DNA of 22,724 nucleotides from Bacillota bacterium. Lineage in GTDB: Bacteria; Bacillota; Limnochordia; Limnochordales; ZCTH02-B6. The stretch's first letter is position 1. Every line of letters starts with the position of its first letter. The DNA lies in assembly GCA_017578085.1 (NCBI GenBank), contig PKQR01000019.1:1-22724 (forward strand), in the 5' to 3' direction. The notes beneath the pieces are model-generated. The model saw only the letters and a program-made list of their open reading frames with translations, was not told where the DNA came from and did no database searches. Below, piece after piece: positions 14,492 through 22,462 of the stretch. The position numbers were made by a program, and so were the translations under genes.

Positions 14492-16033
14492 TCACTTGGC
14501 GTATTCTACGGCGCGGGTTTCGCGGATCACGGTCACCTTGATCTGCCCCGGGTACTGTAGCTCCGACTCGATCCGCTTGACGATCTCCCGTGCCATCAGC
14601 GTCGCCATCGCGTCGTCGACCTTGTCCGGCTTGACCATGATGCGAATCTCGCGGCCGGCCTGGATAGCGTACGACTTCTCCACTCCCTCAAAGGAGTTGG
14701 CGATGGCTTCCAGCCGCTCCAGCCGCTTGATGTAGTTGCCCAGGCTTTCCCGCCGGGCACCGGGCCGGGCGGCGGAGATGGCGTCCGCTGCCGTCACCAG
14801 CATCGCCTCCACCGTCTGGGGCTCGAAGTCCCCGTGGTGGCAGGCCATCGCGTGGATGACCTCGGGCGACTCCCGGTAGCGGCGCAACAGGTCCATTCCG
14901 ATCTTGACGTGGGTGCCCTCGGTCTCGTGGTCGACCGCCTTGCCGATATCGTGCAGCAAACCTGCACGGCGGGCGACCTTTACATCACAGCCCAGCTCAG
15001 CCGCCATCATTCCGGCGAGGTGGGCCACTTCAATAGAATGCTGCAGTACGTTCTGGCCGTAGCTGTAACGGTACTTCAAACGCCCCAGCAGCTTCACCAG
15101 CTCGGGGTGGATGCCGTGAATTCCCAGCTGCAGGCACGCCTGCTCGCCCGCCTCGCGGATGCTGTTCTCCACTTCCCGGCGGGCCTTTTCCACCATCTCT
15201 TCGATGCGGGCTGGGTGGATGCGCCCGTCAGCGATGAGCTTCTCCAGTGCAATCCGGGCGATCTCCCGCCGTACCGGATCGAACGACGACAGAACCACCG
15301 CCTCGGGGGTGTCGTCGATGATGAGGTCGACGCCCGTCAGCGCTTCCAGCGTGCGGATGTTGCGGCCCTCGCGGCCGATAATCCGCCCCTTCATGTCGTC
15401 GCTCGGCAGGCTGACCACCGAGACCGTCGCCTCGGACACGTGATCCGCCGCGTAGCGCTGGATGGCAAGGCCGATCACGTTGCGGGCCCGCTTCTCGGCT
15501 TCGTCCTTGGCTTCCTGTTCGATCTCGCGAATCATGACCGCCATGTCGTGGCGGACCTCGTTTTCCACGGTCTTGAGCAGGTATTCCCTGGCCTGTTCGG
15601 CCGTCAGCCCGCTGATCCGCTCCAGCTCGGCCCGCTGGCGTTGAATCAGCTCGCTGGCTTCGGCCTGCATGCGCTCAAGCTCCGCAGCCTGCCGGTTAAG
15701 CGCCTCTTCTTTCCGTTCCAACTGCGCCAGGCGGCGGTCCAGGTTCTCTTCCTTATGGCTCAGGCGGCGCTCCAAGCGCTGCAACTCCTGGCGCCGTTCC
15801 TTAAGCTCCTGTTCCGCCTCCTGCCGCAGGCGCACTGCCTCTTCCTTCGCTTCCACCAAGGCTTCCCGCACCTTGGCTTCCGCTTCCTTCGCGGCCTGCT
15901 CCAGGATCTGAGCCGCCTGCTCCTCCGCCGAACGCACCTTGGCTTCGGCGATGTAGCGCCGGGCGGCGTAGCCGAGCAGCCCCGCGACAATCGCCGTCAG
16001 GACATACAGCAGCACTTGCGGCGTCGGCTTCAC
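14492..16033 (-). CDS. rny: Ribonuclease Y
   Basis: A 513-aa membrane-anchored endoribonuclease that begins mRNA decay in Firmicutes. The N-terminal helix (about residues 7-25) anchors it, a long charged coiled coil spans roughly 30-190, the KH RNA-binding domain has GRIIGREGRN at 216-225, and the catalytic HD domain has LLHDIGKAVDHE with His361-Asp362. The length is the family's usual 510-520. GTG 16033 is the furthest possible start, but it directly abuts AAGGGAG with no spacer; GTG at codon 7 is the alternative. A strong terminator follows and recX lies upstream behind its own likely terminator. Confidence 0.96.
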   Translation of the reverse strand: MKPTPQVLLYVLTAIVAGLLGYAARRYIAEAKVRSAEEQAAQILEQAAKEAEAKVREALVEAKEEAVRLRQEAEQELKERRQELQRLERRLSHKEENLDRRLAQLERKEEALNRQAAELERMQAEASELIQRQRAELERISGLTAEQAREYLLKTVENEVRHDMAVMIREIEQEAKDEAEKRARNVIGLAIQRYAADHVSEATVSVVSLPSDDMKGRIIGREGRNIRTLEALTGVDLIIDDTPEAVVLSSFDPVRREIARIALEKLIADGRIHPARIEEMVEKARREVENSIREAGEQACLQLGIHGIHPELVKLLGRLKYRYSYGQNVLQHSIEVAHLAGMMAAELGCDVKVARRAGLLHDIGKAVDHETEGTHVKIGMDLLRRYRESPEVIHAMACHHGDFEPQTVEAMLVTAADAISAARPGARRESLGNYIKRLERLEAIANSFEGVEKSYAIQAGREIRIMVKPDKVDDAMATLMAREIVKRIESELQYPGQIKVTVIRETRAVEYAK

Positions 16034-16098
16034 CTCCCTTCAGTTGTCAAGGTCCCGGGGTTTCGCACTGCACTTGGCTTGATCGGTCAAGAACCTGC

Positions 16099-16124
16099 AA
16101 AGAAGGCCGAGACTCGGCTCGGCC
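16099..16124 (-). terminator. Probable terminator after recX
   Basis: A 7-bp stem (GGCCGAG at 16105-16111, CTCGGCC at 16118-16124, 6-nt loop) is followed on the minus strand by TTCTTT. It lies in the 131-nt recX-rny gap, which shows a TTGACC (16085-16090) but no matching -10 that I can defend. Confidence 0.6.
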
Positions 16125-16164
16125 ATGATGCAACCTCTGTCGGACCTACGTACCCGCCCTCATT

Positions 16165-16644
16165 CTAATGGCTTTCGTAACCACTGTCAACTTGGGCCAA
16201 GGCGCGCTGCACAGCCTCGGGCGAGAAGCCTCGCCGCAGCAGAAACCCGCTCAGGCGCCGCCACCGCACCTCGGGCGGCAAGCGGCTCAACTTGGCGTAC
16301 TGCTGGCGGGCCAGTTCCAGGCACCGGGCCTGCTCGTCCTCGTCGGACAAGAGCTCGTCCAACTTCCGGCGGGCCAGTTCCGGATGGATGCCCTTCTCCC
16401 GCAGCTCATGCTCGATCCGGCGGCGCCCGCTGGGCCGGCTGCCCGTACGGTTGCGGATCCAATCCTCGGCGAACAGCTCATCGTTCACGTACCCCAGGCT
16501 CTGGCACCAGGCCAGCACCTCCGCCGCCACCGCCGGGGAGAAGCCCCGGCGGACAAGCCTGCGCTCCAGCTCCTGTGCGGTGCGAGCCCGGACCGCCAGC
16601 AGACGCAAGGCCGCCGCTTTGGCCGCGGCAACATCGTCCGGCAC
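16165..16644 (-). CDS. recX: Regulatory protein RecX
   Basis: A 159-aa, almost wholly helical protein that binds RecA filaments and limits their activity. Three tandem three-helix repeats are visible, beginning ALRLLAVRARTAQELERRL (in part), followed by LGYVNDELFAEDWIRNR and the repeat GRRRIEHELREKGI, and ending FLLRRGFSPEAVQRAL. GTG 16644 lies 4 nt after the recA stop, so it is cotranscribed with its target, a common arrangement. Confidence 0.93.
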   Translation of the reverse strand: MPDDVAAAKAAALRLLAVRARTAQELERRLVRRGFSPAVAAEVLAWCQSLGYVNDELFAEDWIRNRTGSRPSGRRRIEHELREKGIHPELARRKLDELLSDEDEQARCLELARQQYAKLSRLPPEVRWRRLSGFLLRRGFSPEAVQRALAQVDSGYESH

Positions 16645-16648
16645 GACT

Positions 16649-17701
16649 CTAGGAATCGCCCGCCACCACCACTTGCCCGTTGCCGGAAGGCGCCGCCGTC
16701 ACAGGCAGCCGCGGCAGGCCTGCGACTTCTCGCACCTTGTTCTCGATCTCGGCCGCCAGATCCGGGTTCTCCTTGAGGAACTGCTTGGCGTTCTCCCGGC
16801 CTTGCCCGAGGCGCACGTCACCGTAGGTAAACCACGTGCCGGTCTTGGTCACGATCTCGTACTTGCTGGCCATGTCCAAGATGTTGCCGACCTTGGAAAT
16901 GCCTTCGCCGTACATGATGTCGAACTCGGCTTCCTTAAACGGCGGCGCCAGCTTGTTCTTGACGACCTTGACGCGGGTGCGGCTGCCGACGATGTCCGCA
17001 CCATGCTTGATGGAATCCACCCGCCGGATCTCCATCCGAATGGAGGCGTAAAACTTAAGCGCCCGCCCGCCCGGGGTCGTCTCCGGCGAGCCGAAGAGGA
17101 CGCCCACCTTCTCGCGGATTTGGTTGATGAAGACCACCGTCGTGCGGGATTTGCTGATGGCGCCCGTCAGCTTGCGCAGGGCCTGGGACATGAGGCGCGC
17201 CTGGAGGCCGACGTGAGCGTCGCCCATTTCCCCTTCGATTTCCGCCCGCGGCACGAGGGCCGCCACCGAGTCGATCACGATCACGTCCACGGCGCCGCTG
17301 CGCACCAGCGCCTCAGCTATCTCCAGCGCCTGCTCCGCTGTGTCCGGCTGCGAGATCAGCAAGTTGTCGATGTCGACGCCCAGCTGCTGCGCGTAGGCCG
17401 GATCCTGGGCGTGCTCGGCGTCGATAAAGGCCGCCATGCCGCCGGCCCGCTGCGCCTCCGCGATGATGTGCAGCGCGAGCGTGGTCTTGCCAGAAGACTC
17501 GGGGCCATAGATCTCGATGATGCGGCCCCGGGGCACCCCGCCGACGCCGAGGGCGATGTCCAGCGCCAAGGAGCCGGTCGGGATCACCTCCACGTTGCGC
17601 TGGGCCGCTTCCCCCAGCCGCATGATGGACCCGCGGCCAAACTGCTTTTCAATCTGGAACAGCGCCGCTTCCAGCGCCTTTTGCCGCTCCGCCGTCGTCA
17701 T
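16649..17701 (-). CDS. recA: Recombinase A
   Basis: A 350-aa strand-exchange ATPase for homologous recombination and SOS induction. Walker A GPESSGKT is at residues 66-73, Walker B is VIVIDSVAAL, the L1/L2 DNA-binding loops include GEMGDAHVGLQARLMSQALRKL (in part) and FINQIREKVGVLFGSPETTPGG (in part), and the family signature ALKFYASIRMEIRR is present. The usual AEHALDP block reads AEHAQDP. ATG 17701 follows GGAGGGG, which overlaps the end of thpR 1 nt upstream. No obvious LexA box precedes it, since it starts inside an operon with thpR and possibly cinA. Confidence 0.98.
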   Translation of the reverse strand: MTTAERQKALEAALFQIEKQFGRGSIMRLGEAAQRNVEVIPTGSLALDIALGVGGVPRGRIIEIYGPESSGKTTLALHIIAEAQRAGGMAAFIDAEHAQDPAYAQQLGVDIDNLLISQPDTAEQALEIAEALVRSGAVDVIVIDSVAALVPRAEIEGEMGDAHVGLQARLMSQALRKLTGAISKSRTTVVFINQIREKVGVLFGSPETTPGGRALKFYASIRMEIRRVDSIKHGADIVGSRTRVKVVKNKLAPPFKEAEFDIMYGEGISKVGNILDMASKYEIVTKTGTWFTYGDVRLGQGRENAKQFLKENPDLAAEIENKVREVAGLPRLPVTAAPSGNGQVVVAGDS

Positions 17702-17702
17702 T

Positions 17703-18290
17703 TCAATCCCCTCCGTTGTCCCCCGGGGCGCCGGCCTCCCCCAAGGTGACGTGCCTGATGACAGTGTAAACCGGGCCGCGCGGCGTCAGGCGGCTCGCCA
17801 TGACGTCCACCCGGTCCAGCCGGCACGGCGGAAGCCCGCTCTCCGCCTGTTCCACAGCAGCCCGCACCGAGTCTGCCCCGCGTGGCGTCCGCCATCGTCC
17901 CACGGTCAGGTGCGGCCGGTAGGGGCGATCGTCCAGGGCGAAACCCGCCGCCCGCAGCGCGCCGCAAATCGATTGGGCCAAGGCGATGAGTTCCTCGGCT
18001 CCCTGCCCGGCTCCGATCCATAGGACCCGAGGTGCGCGCCAGTCAGGAAATACGCCGAAACCGTTAAACCCCAGGGTGAACAGGCGGTGCCCGGCGCAAG
18101 CCTGCACGACCGCATCCTCCACCCTCGCCACGGCGGCCCGCTCCAGCTCCCCGAGGAACGCCAGCGTGATGTGAAGGTTGTGGGGCTCCACCCACTTGAT
18201 ATCGACACCGGGTGCCGCCAGGCGCGCCTGCCAGCGGGCGATGCCGTGCCGGACAGCCTCGTCCACCGGCACGGCCACAAACGTCCGCAC
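17703..18290 (-). CDS. thpR: RNA 2',3'-cyclic phosphodiesterase (LigT/ThpR)
   Basis: A 195-aa 2H phosphoesterase. Two HXT motifs, HITLAFLGEL (His40, Thr42) and HLTVGRW, form the catalytic pair that opens 2',3'-cyclic phosphates at RNA ends. The start MRTFVAVPVDEAV matches the family's usual beginning; GTG 18290 follows GAGGAG with short spacing. A TTG 57 nt upstream with GGGGGGAG 9 nt before it would add a 19-residue Pro/Arg-rich extension and cannot be excluded. The gene lies between cinA and recA, a conserved arrangement in many clostridia, and its stop is 1 nt before recA. Confidence 0.92.
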   Translation of the reverse strand: MRTFVAVPVDEAVRHGIARWQARLAAPGVDIKWVEPHNLHITLAFLGELERAAVARVEDAVVQACAGHRLFTLGFNGFGVFPDWRAPRVLWIGAGQGAEELIALAQSICGALRAAGFALDDRPYRPHLTVGRWRTPRGADSVRAAVEQAESGLPPCRLDRVDVMASRLTPRGPVYTVIRHVTLGEAGAPGDNGGD

Positions 18291-18483
18291 CCGCTCCTCG
18301 CCCGGCTTCCCGGTTGCCGCGGGCCGCGGGGCTGGTCTCCTTTGGGCCAATGCTTGCCACTCCCCCCATGGGCGGCGGCCGGCGGCCACAGGCCGCGGTA
18401 CGACTTCGACGGCGGCAGGGGGTTTCCTTTGCAGCAGTCTGGACCCCGGCAGGAGCCGCTGGCTCGTGCCGCCGCCTAGGCGC
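18291..18483 (-). other. cinA-thpR gap without a recognisable gene
   Basis: This 193-nt stretch is extremely GC-rich. Frames in it stay open on both strands but none shows a family resemblance or a good start that fits thpR other than the TTG noted for that gene. I found no clear terminator or promoter. Confidence 0.4.
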
Positions 18484-19827
18484 TTACCCGCTCGGGGCTG
18501 CAGCCTGCGCGTGGCGCCGGATGAGATCGAGGGCCGCCTGCGACGTGTGCCAGCGGATGCGCTCCCGGTCCCCACCCAGCTGCAGCCGATGAACTTCGGT
18601 CCAGTCGCCGCGTGCGAGGCCGATGTAGACAAGTCCGACAGGCTTCTCCGGTGTGCCGCCCCCGGGTCCGGCGATGCCCGTCACCGATACCCCGAGGGTG
18701 GCTCCCAGGCGCCGCATGGCCCCGACCGCCATCGCCTCCGCCACGGGCGCCGACACCGCGCCGTGGGCCGCCAGCAGATCGGCCGGCACCCCCAAGAGTT
18801 CCACCTTGGCGTCGTTGCTGTAGGCGACGACGCCGCCGAGGAAGTATTCGGAGCTACCCGGCACGTTGACGATGCGGGAAGCGATCAGCCCGCCGGTGCA
18901 CGATTCGGCTAGGGCCAGCGTCCACCCGGCGGCCCGCAGGGCTTGTCCCGCCACCGTTTCCAAGGTGTCTTGATCGTAGCCGTACAGGTAGTCGCCGACC
19001 CGCCGGCGGATTTCCTCTTCCACCGGCACGAGCAGGGCCGCCGCTTCCTCCTCGCTCCTGGCGCGGGCGGTGATCCGTACCCGCACCTCGACCCGGCCAG
19101 CGTAAGTGGCGACTGTGGGGTTCTCCATGGCCAGCAGGTCGTCAAGGCGCTCCGCCAAGAGCGACTCGCCGATGCCGTAAAACTTGAGCACCCGGGAATG
19201 GAGGCTGCCGTTGGTGACGTAGTGGCGCTTGAGGTACGGGACGACGGTCTCATCCAGCATGGTTTCCAACTCATAAGGAACGCCCGGCAGGCAGATGACC
19301 GCCTGGTGTCCCCGGCGGGCGATGATGCCCGGAGCCGTGCCCTTGGGGTTGGGGATGATGACCGCTCCCTGCGGGATGAGGGCTTGCTTGCGGTTGGTGG
19401 CCGGCATGGGCCGGTTGTGGCGGCGAAACCAGCTTTCCACATGCTCCAGGGCGACCGGGTCCTCAACCAGCGGCACCCCCAGCACCGCCGCGACAACTTC
19501 CCTGGTCAGATCGTCCTGGGTGGGCCCGAGTCCCCCGCTGGTGATGACGATGTCCGCCCGGGTCAAGGCCTGGCTGAGGGCCGCCGCCATGCGGGTCCAA
19601 TTGTCCCCGACGGTCGTCTTGAAATACACGTAGATGCCTAGACCCGCCAGCCTTTGGGCGATCCGGGCGGCGTTGCTGTCAATGATCTCACCGAGCAGCA
19701 TCTCGGTGCCGATCATCACGAGCTCCGCCCGGGGCGGGACCGTCACACCGGCTTGTCCCTGCGCCTGCGCGTTGGTCTGGCCGTCCTGCGCGCTGTTGGC
19801 CACCGCGGCAACCCCCATGCCTTTCAT
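18484..19827 (-). CDS. cinA: CinA: competence/damage-inducible protein, NMN deamidase
   Basis: A 447-aa two-domain protein. The N-terminal molybdopterin-binding-like domain shows MIGTEMLLGEIIDSNAARIA and SGGLGPTQDDLT and carries ADP-ribose pyrophosphatase activity in relatives; the C-terminal CinA domain shows LAESCTGGLIASRIVNVPGSS (in part) and SVTGIAGPGGG with the catalytic serine/lysine-type NMN deamidase core. Residues 1-30 are an Ala/Gln-rich extension not found in most CinA proteins, so a downstream GTG (before TVPPRAELVMIG) may be the true start. The usual cinA-recA linkage is kept with thpR between. Confidence 0.94.
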   Translation of the reverse strand: MKGMGVAAVANSAQDGQTNAQAQGQAGVTVPPRAELVMIGTEMLLGEIIDSNAARIAQRLAGLGIYVYFKTTVGDNWTRMAAALSQALTRADIVITSGGLGPTQDDLTREVVAAVLGVPLVEDPVALEHVESWFRRHNRPMPATNRKQALIPQGAVIIPNPKGTAPGIIARRGHQAVICLPGVPYELETMLDETVVPYLKRHYVTNGSLHSRVLKFYGIGESLLAERLDDLLAMENPTVATYAGRVEVRVRITARARSEEEAAALLVPVEEEIRRRVGDYLYGYDQDTLETVAGQALRAAGWTLALAESCTGGLIASRIVNVPGSSEYFLGGVVAYSNDAKVELLGVPADLLAAHGAVSAPVAEAMAVGAMRRLGATLGVSVTGIAGPGGGTPEKPVGLVYIGLARGDWTEVHRLQLGGDRERIRWHTSQAALDLIRRHAQAAAPSG

Positions 19828-19848
19828 TTATGCGATTCCCACACTTGC

Positions 19849-19856
19849 ATTATAAT
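19849..19856. promoter_or_regulatory. Shared palindromic -10 region, cinA / lgt
   Basis: ATTATAAT contains TATAAT on the plus strand (19851-19856, toward lgt) and TATAAT on the minus strand (19849-19854, toward cinA). Neither side has a good -35 box (TTTATG at 18-nt spacing for lgt; nothing clear for cinA). Perfect -10 boxes in such GC-rich DNA are unlikely by chance. Confidence 0.55.
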
Positions 19857-19910
19857 ACCTGTGTCGCCGGCTGGCTTCCCCCGGCCCACGACACGAAGGA
19901 GGGTTGCGCC

Positions 19911-20810
19911 ATCCCCCGTCCCCGCCTGCTCTGGTACCTCGTGCCCGCCGCCTTGGCTGCGGCGGTCCTCATCTTTCTCTGGGTGCGGCCCATGTTCGCT
20001 GGGGAGCGGCCGATCGACCCCTTCTTGGTTGAGCTCGGGCCAGTGCGCATCCGCTGGTACGGGTTCCTTATCGCTGTCTCTTTTATCCCCGGTTTCTACA
20101 TCGCCGCCGCGGAGGCCAGGCGGAAAGGGATCGACCCGGAGGTGCTGTACGACTTCGCCCTCCTGGCGGGGGCCAGCGGCTTCGTGGGGGCGCGCCTCGC
20201 ATACGTCCTCCAGAACCTCGATTACTACCTGTCCGAGCCGGCGCGGATCGTGGCCGTCTGGGAGGGCGGCCTCTCCATGCACGGGGTCATCGCGGGCGGG
20301 CTATTGGCCGTCTTCGTGTACGCCCGCAAGCTCCGGGTGCCTTTCTTGACCTTCGCCGACGTGGTGCTCCCGGCGTTGCCGCTGGGGCAGGCCTTGGGCC
20401 GCTGGGGCAACTTTTTCAACCAGGAACTCTTCGGCTATCCGACCGACGTTCCCTGGAAAATGTACGTGGCCCCCGAGTACCGCCCGCCCGAGTGGGCCTC
20501 GGAGGCCTATTTCCATCCGACGTTCCTGTATGAATCCCTCTGGAACTTGGCCGTGTTCGGCCTGCTGTTGTGGTACCGGCGCCGTCCCGGCGCCCGGGAG
20601 GGCGACGTGCTCTTCCTGTACCTAGCCGCCTACTCCCTCGGCCGCTTCTGGGTTGAGTTTTTCCGCATCGGGACGCCGGTGGCCGCCGGGCTGACGCTCG
20701 CGCAGTTGGTGAGCTTGGGGCTGGCGGCCTTAAGCGGGCTCTGGCTCGTTTTCAGGGATCGGCAACCGCTGAAAAATCCCCTGCCGGACAGCCGGCGGCT
20801 GGCGCGTTAG
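19911..20810 (+). CDS. lgt: Prolipoprotein diacylglyceryl transferase
   Basis: A 299-aa multi-pass membrane enzyme that adds diacylglycerol to the lipobox cysteine of prolipoproteins. HGVIAGG and GRWGNFFNQELFG (the Lgt signature) are present, with about seven hydrophobic helices and LYESLWNL and YSLGRFWVEFFR near the end. The start is a problem: AAGGAGG (19896-19902) is ideally spaced, 8 nt, before ATC at 19911. An in-frame ATG at 19830 lies upstream of the -10 box, and the next usual start is GTG at 19941. I give 19911 as best supported by the ribosome binding site. It is the only plus-strand gene here and converges on the FtsH-like gene. Confidence 0.92.
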   Translation: MPRPRLLWYLVPAALAAAVLIFLWVRPMFAGERPIDPFLVELGPVRIRWYGFLIAVSFIPGFYIAAAEARRKGIDPEVLYDFALLAGASGFVGARLAYVLQNLDYYLSEPARIVAVWEGGLSMHGVIAGGLLAVFVYARKLRVPFLTFADVVLPALPLGQALGRWGNFFNQELFGYPTDVPWKMYVAPEYRPPEWASEAYFHPTFLYESLWNLAVFGLLLWYRRRPGAREGDVLFLYLAAYSLGRFWVEFFRIGTPVAAGLTLAQLVSLGLAALSGLWLVFRDRQPLKNPLPDSRRLAR

Positions 20811-20833
20811 CCACGGCCGGCTTTGGCGGCCAG

Positions 20834-22462
20834 CTAGGCGGTCGCCCAAGGGCCCGTTGGGGCGCCATCCCAAGGGACTCCCGGCGCCGGAACCCATGGG
20901 GTGTTCGCCCCTGGCGGCACCGGTGCCCAAGGGGTGGAGGCGTCCTGTGGCGCCCCGCCGGCCGGGACCGGTGCGGCCGCGGCTTGGGATCGGGCCAAGC
21001 GGGCCCGCAGCTCGTCACCGGCCAGCTTCTCATCCTCGAGCAAGCGCTTCGCCAGGTCGATGAGGGCATCCCGGTGGTCCGCCAACCATGCCCGCACCCG
21101 CTGCTCCTCTTGGTGCAGGATGGCCTGGATCTCGTCGTGGAGCACGTTGGGTGGCAAGCGATCCTTGTGCACGATGCCAAGGCGCGACATGCCGGCGAGG
21201 ACCATGCGCTCGGCCAGCTGGGCTGCCTGCTCAAAGTCGCCGGCCGACCCAGTGCTGCGGTTACCCAAGATGAGTTCCTCTGCCACCGCGCCGCCCAAGG
21301 CCACCGCGATCTGGCCCCGGAGCTCGTCGCAGGTGTAAAGGTACTGGTCGTCAGCCGGCGTCTGCCGCATGTAGCCTAGCGCCCGGCCCCGGGGCGTGAC
21401 GGTCACCTGGGCCACCGCGCCGGGCCGGACCAGCTCGGCGACGATGGCGTGGCCGATCTCGTGCACGGCGACCCGTTCCATCTCCTCCCGCCGCGGCCGG
21501 CGGTCCAGTTTCTCGCCCATGATGACCTTGTCAATGGCGTCCCTGATCTCCGCCTTCCCAATGCGATCCTTCCCGGCCCGCATAGCCAGGATGGCCGCCT
21601 CGTTGAGCAGGTTCTCCAGGTGCGCTCCCGAGAACCCGTACGTGTCCCGCGCCACCGCTTCCAGGTCGACGTCTTCGGCCAGAGGCTTGCCGCGCGCGTG
21701 GATTTTCAGGATGTGCAGGCGCCCCTCGCGATCGGGCAGGTCCACGTGCACGATCCGGTCAAACCGCCCGGGCCGCAGCAAGGCCGGGTCCAACAGGTCG
21801 GGCCTGTTCGTCGCCCCGATGACCAGCACCCGCACGGGATCGTCGGCGGCGAGGCCGTCCATCTCCACCAGCAGCTGGTTCAGCGTCTGGTCGTACTCCA
21901 AGTGGCTTCCGTGCTGGCCGCGGCGCCCACCGAGCACCTCGATCTCGTCGATGAACACCACCGCGCTTCGTTTCCCCTGCCGCCGCGCCAGCTCCCGGGC
22001 TTCACGGAAGAGCCGCCGCACCCGCTGCGCGCCCACCCCCGCGTACATCTCTACAAACTGCGAACCGGAGGCGGACAAGAACACGGAGTCGGTATAGTGG
22101 GCGGCCGCCTTCGCCATGAGCGTCTTACCCGTTCCCGGCGGGCCCGCCAGCAGGATTCCCTTGAGCGGGCGAATCCCCATGCGGGCCACCCGTTCCGCCT
22201 CCCGCACAAACTCGAGGGCCTCCATCAGCTCCCGCTTAGGCACCTCCTGCCCGCCCACATCGGCGAAGGTGACCGGGGGCGACCCGCCGTCGCCGGAGGC
22301 GTTCACCACCTCAAAACGGCGGCCGGTGCCGCGCCCTTCCAACAGGAACCAGAACGCCACGCCGACGGCGCCCAGAACAATGAAGGGAGTGATGTCTATT
22401 CCATTGACGGCCAAGAAAACCAGCAGGGCGGCCGCCGCGCCGACGAGGAGCTCGCGGATCAT
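20834..22462 (-). CDS. FtsH-like membrane AAA metalloprotease, short topology
   Basis: A 542-aa AAA+/M41 protein. Two helices (about 3-20 and 23-41) are joined by a tiny loop, in place of the roughly 75-residue extracytoplasmic domain of FtsH. Walker A GPPGTGKT is at 107-114, Walker B VVFIDE at 168-173, the second region of homology with RPGRFDR ends at 236, zinc motif HEIGH at 334-338 and a third-ligand Asp409 in GSAGDF. All active residues appear intact, so an ATP-driven membrane protease is likely. The last 45 residues are a Pro/Ala/Trp tail with four PW pairs (511, 522, 530, 538). ATG 22462 overlaps the previous stop (ATGA). It is probably an FtsH paralogue, not the housekeeping enzyme. 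Confidence 0.92.
   Translation of the reverse strand: MIRELLVGAAAALLVFLAVNGIDITPFIVLGAVGVAFWFLLEGRGTGRRFEVVNASGDGGSPPVTFADVGGQEVPKRELMEALEFVREAERVARMGIRPLKGILLAGPPGTGKTLMAKAAAHYTDSVFLSASGSQFVEMYAGVGAQRVRRLFREARELARRQGKRSAVVFIDEIEVLGGRRGQHGSHLEYDQTLNQLLVEMDGLAADDPVRVLVIGATNRPDLLDPALLRPGRFDRIVHVDLPDREGRLHILKIHARGKPLAEDVDLEAVARDTYGFSGAHLENLLNEAAILAMRAGKDRIGKAEIRDAIDKVIMGEKLDRRPRREEMERVAVHEIGHAIVAELVRPGAVAQVTVTPRGRALGYMRQTPADDQYLYTCDELRGQIAVALGGAVAEELILGNRSTGSAGDFEQAAQLAERMVLAGMSRLGIVHKDRLPPNVLHDEIQAILHQEEQRVRAWLADHRDALIDLAKRLLEDEKLAGDELRARLARSQAAAAPVPAGGAPQDASTPWAPVPPGANTPWVPAPGVPWDGAPTGPWATA

Noticed and set aside
14334..14495. A longer N-terminus for the unknown gene after rny
   Set aside because: It would run through the rny terminator hairpin, and a well-spaced ribosome binding site supports the later GTG.
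20811..20833. Small GC hairpin between the convergent lgt and FtsH-like genes, considered as a bidirectional terminator
   Set aside because: Only 4-5 bp and no T-run on either side.
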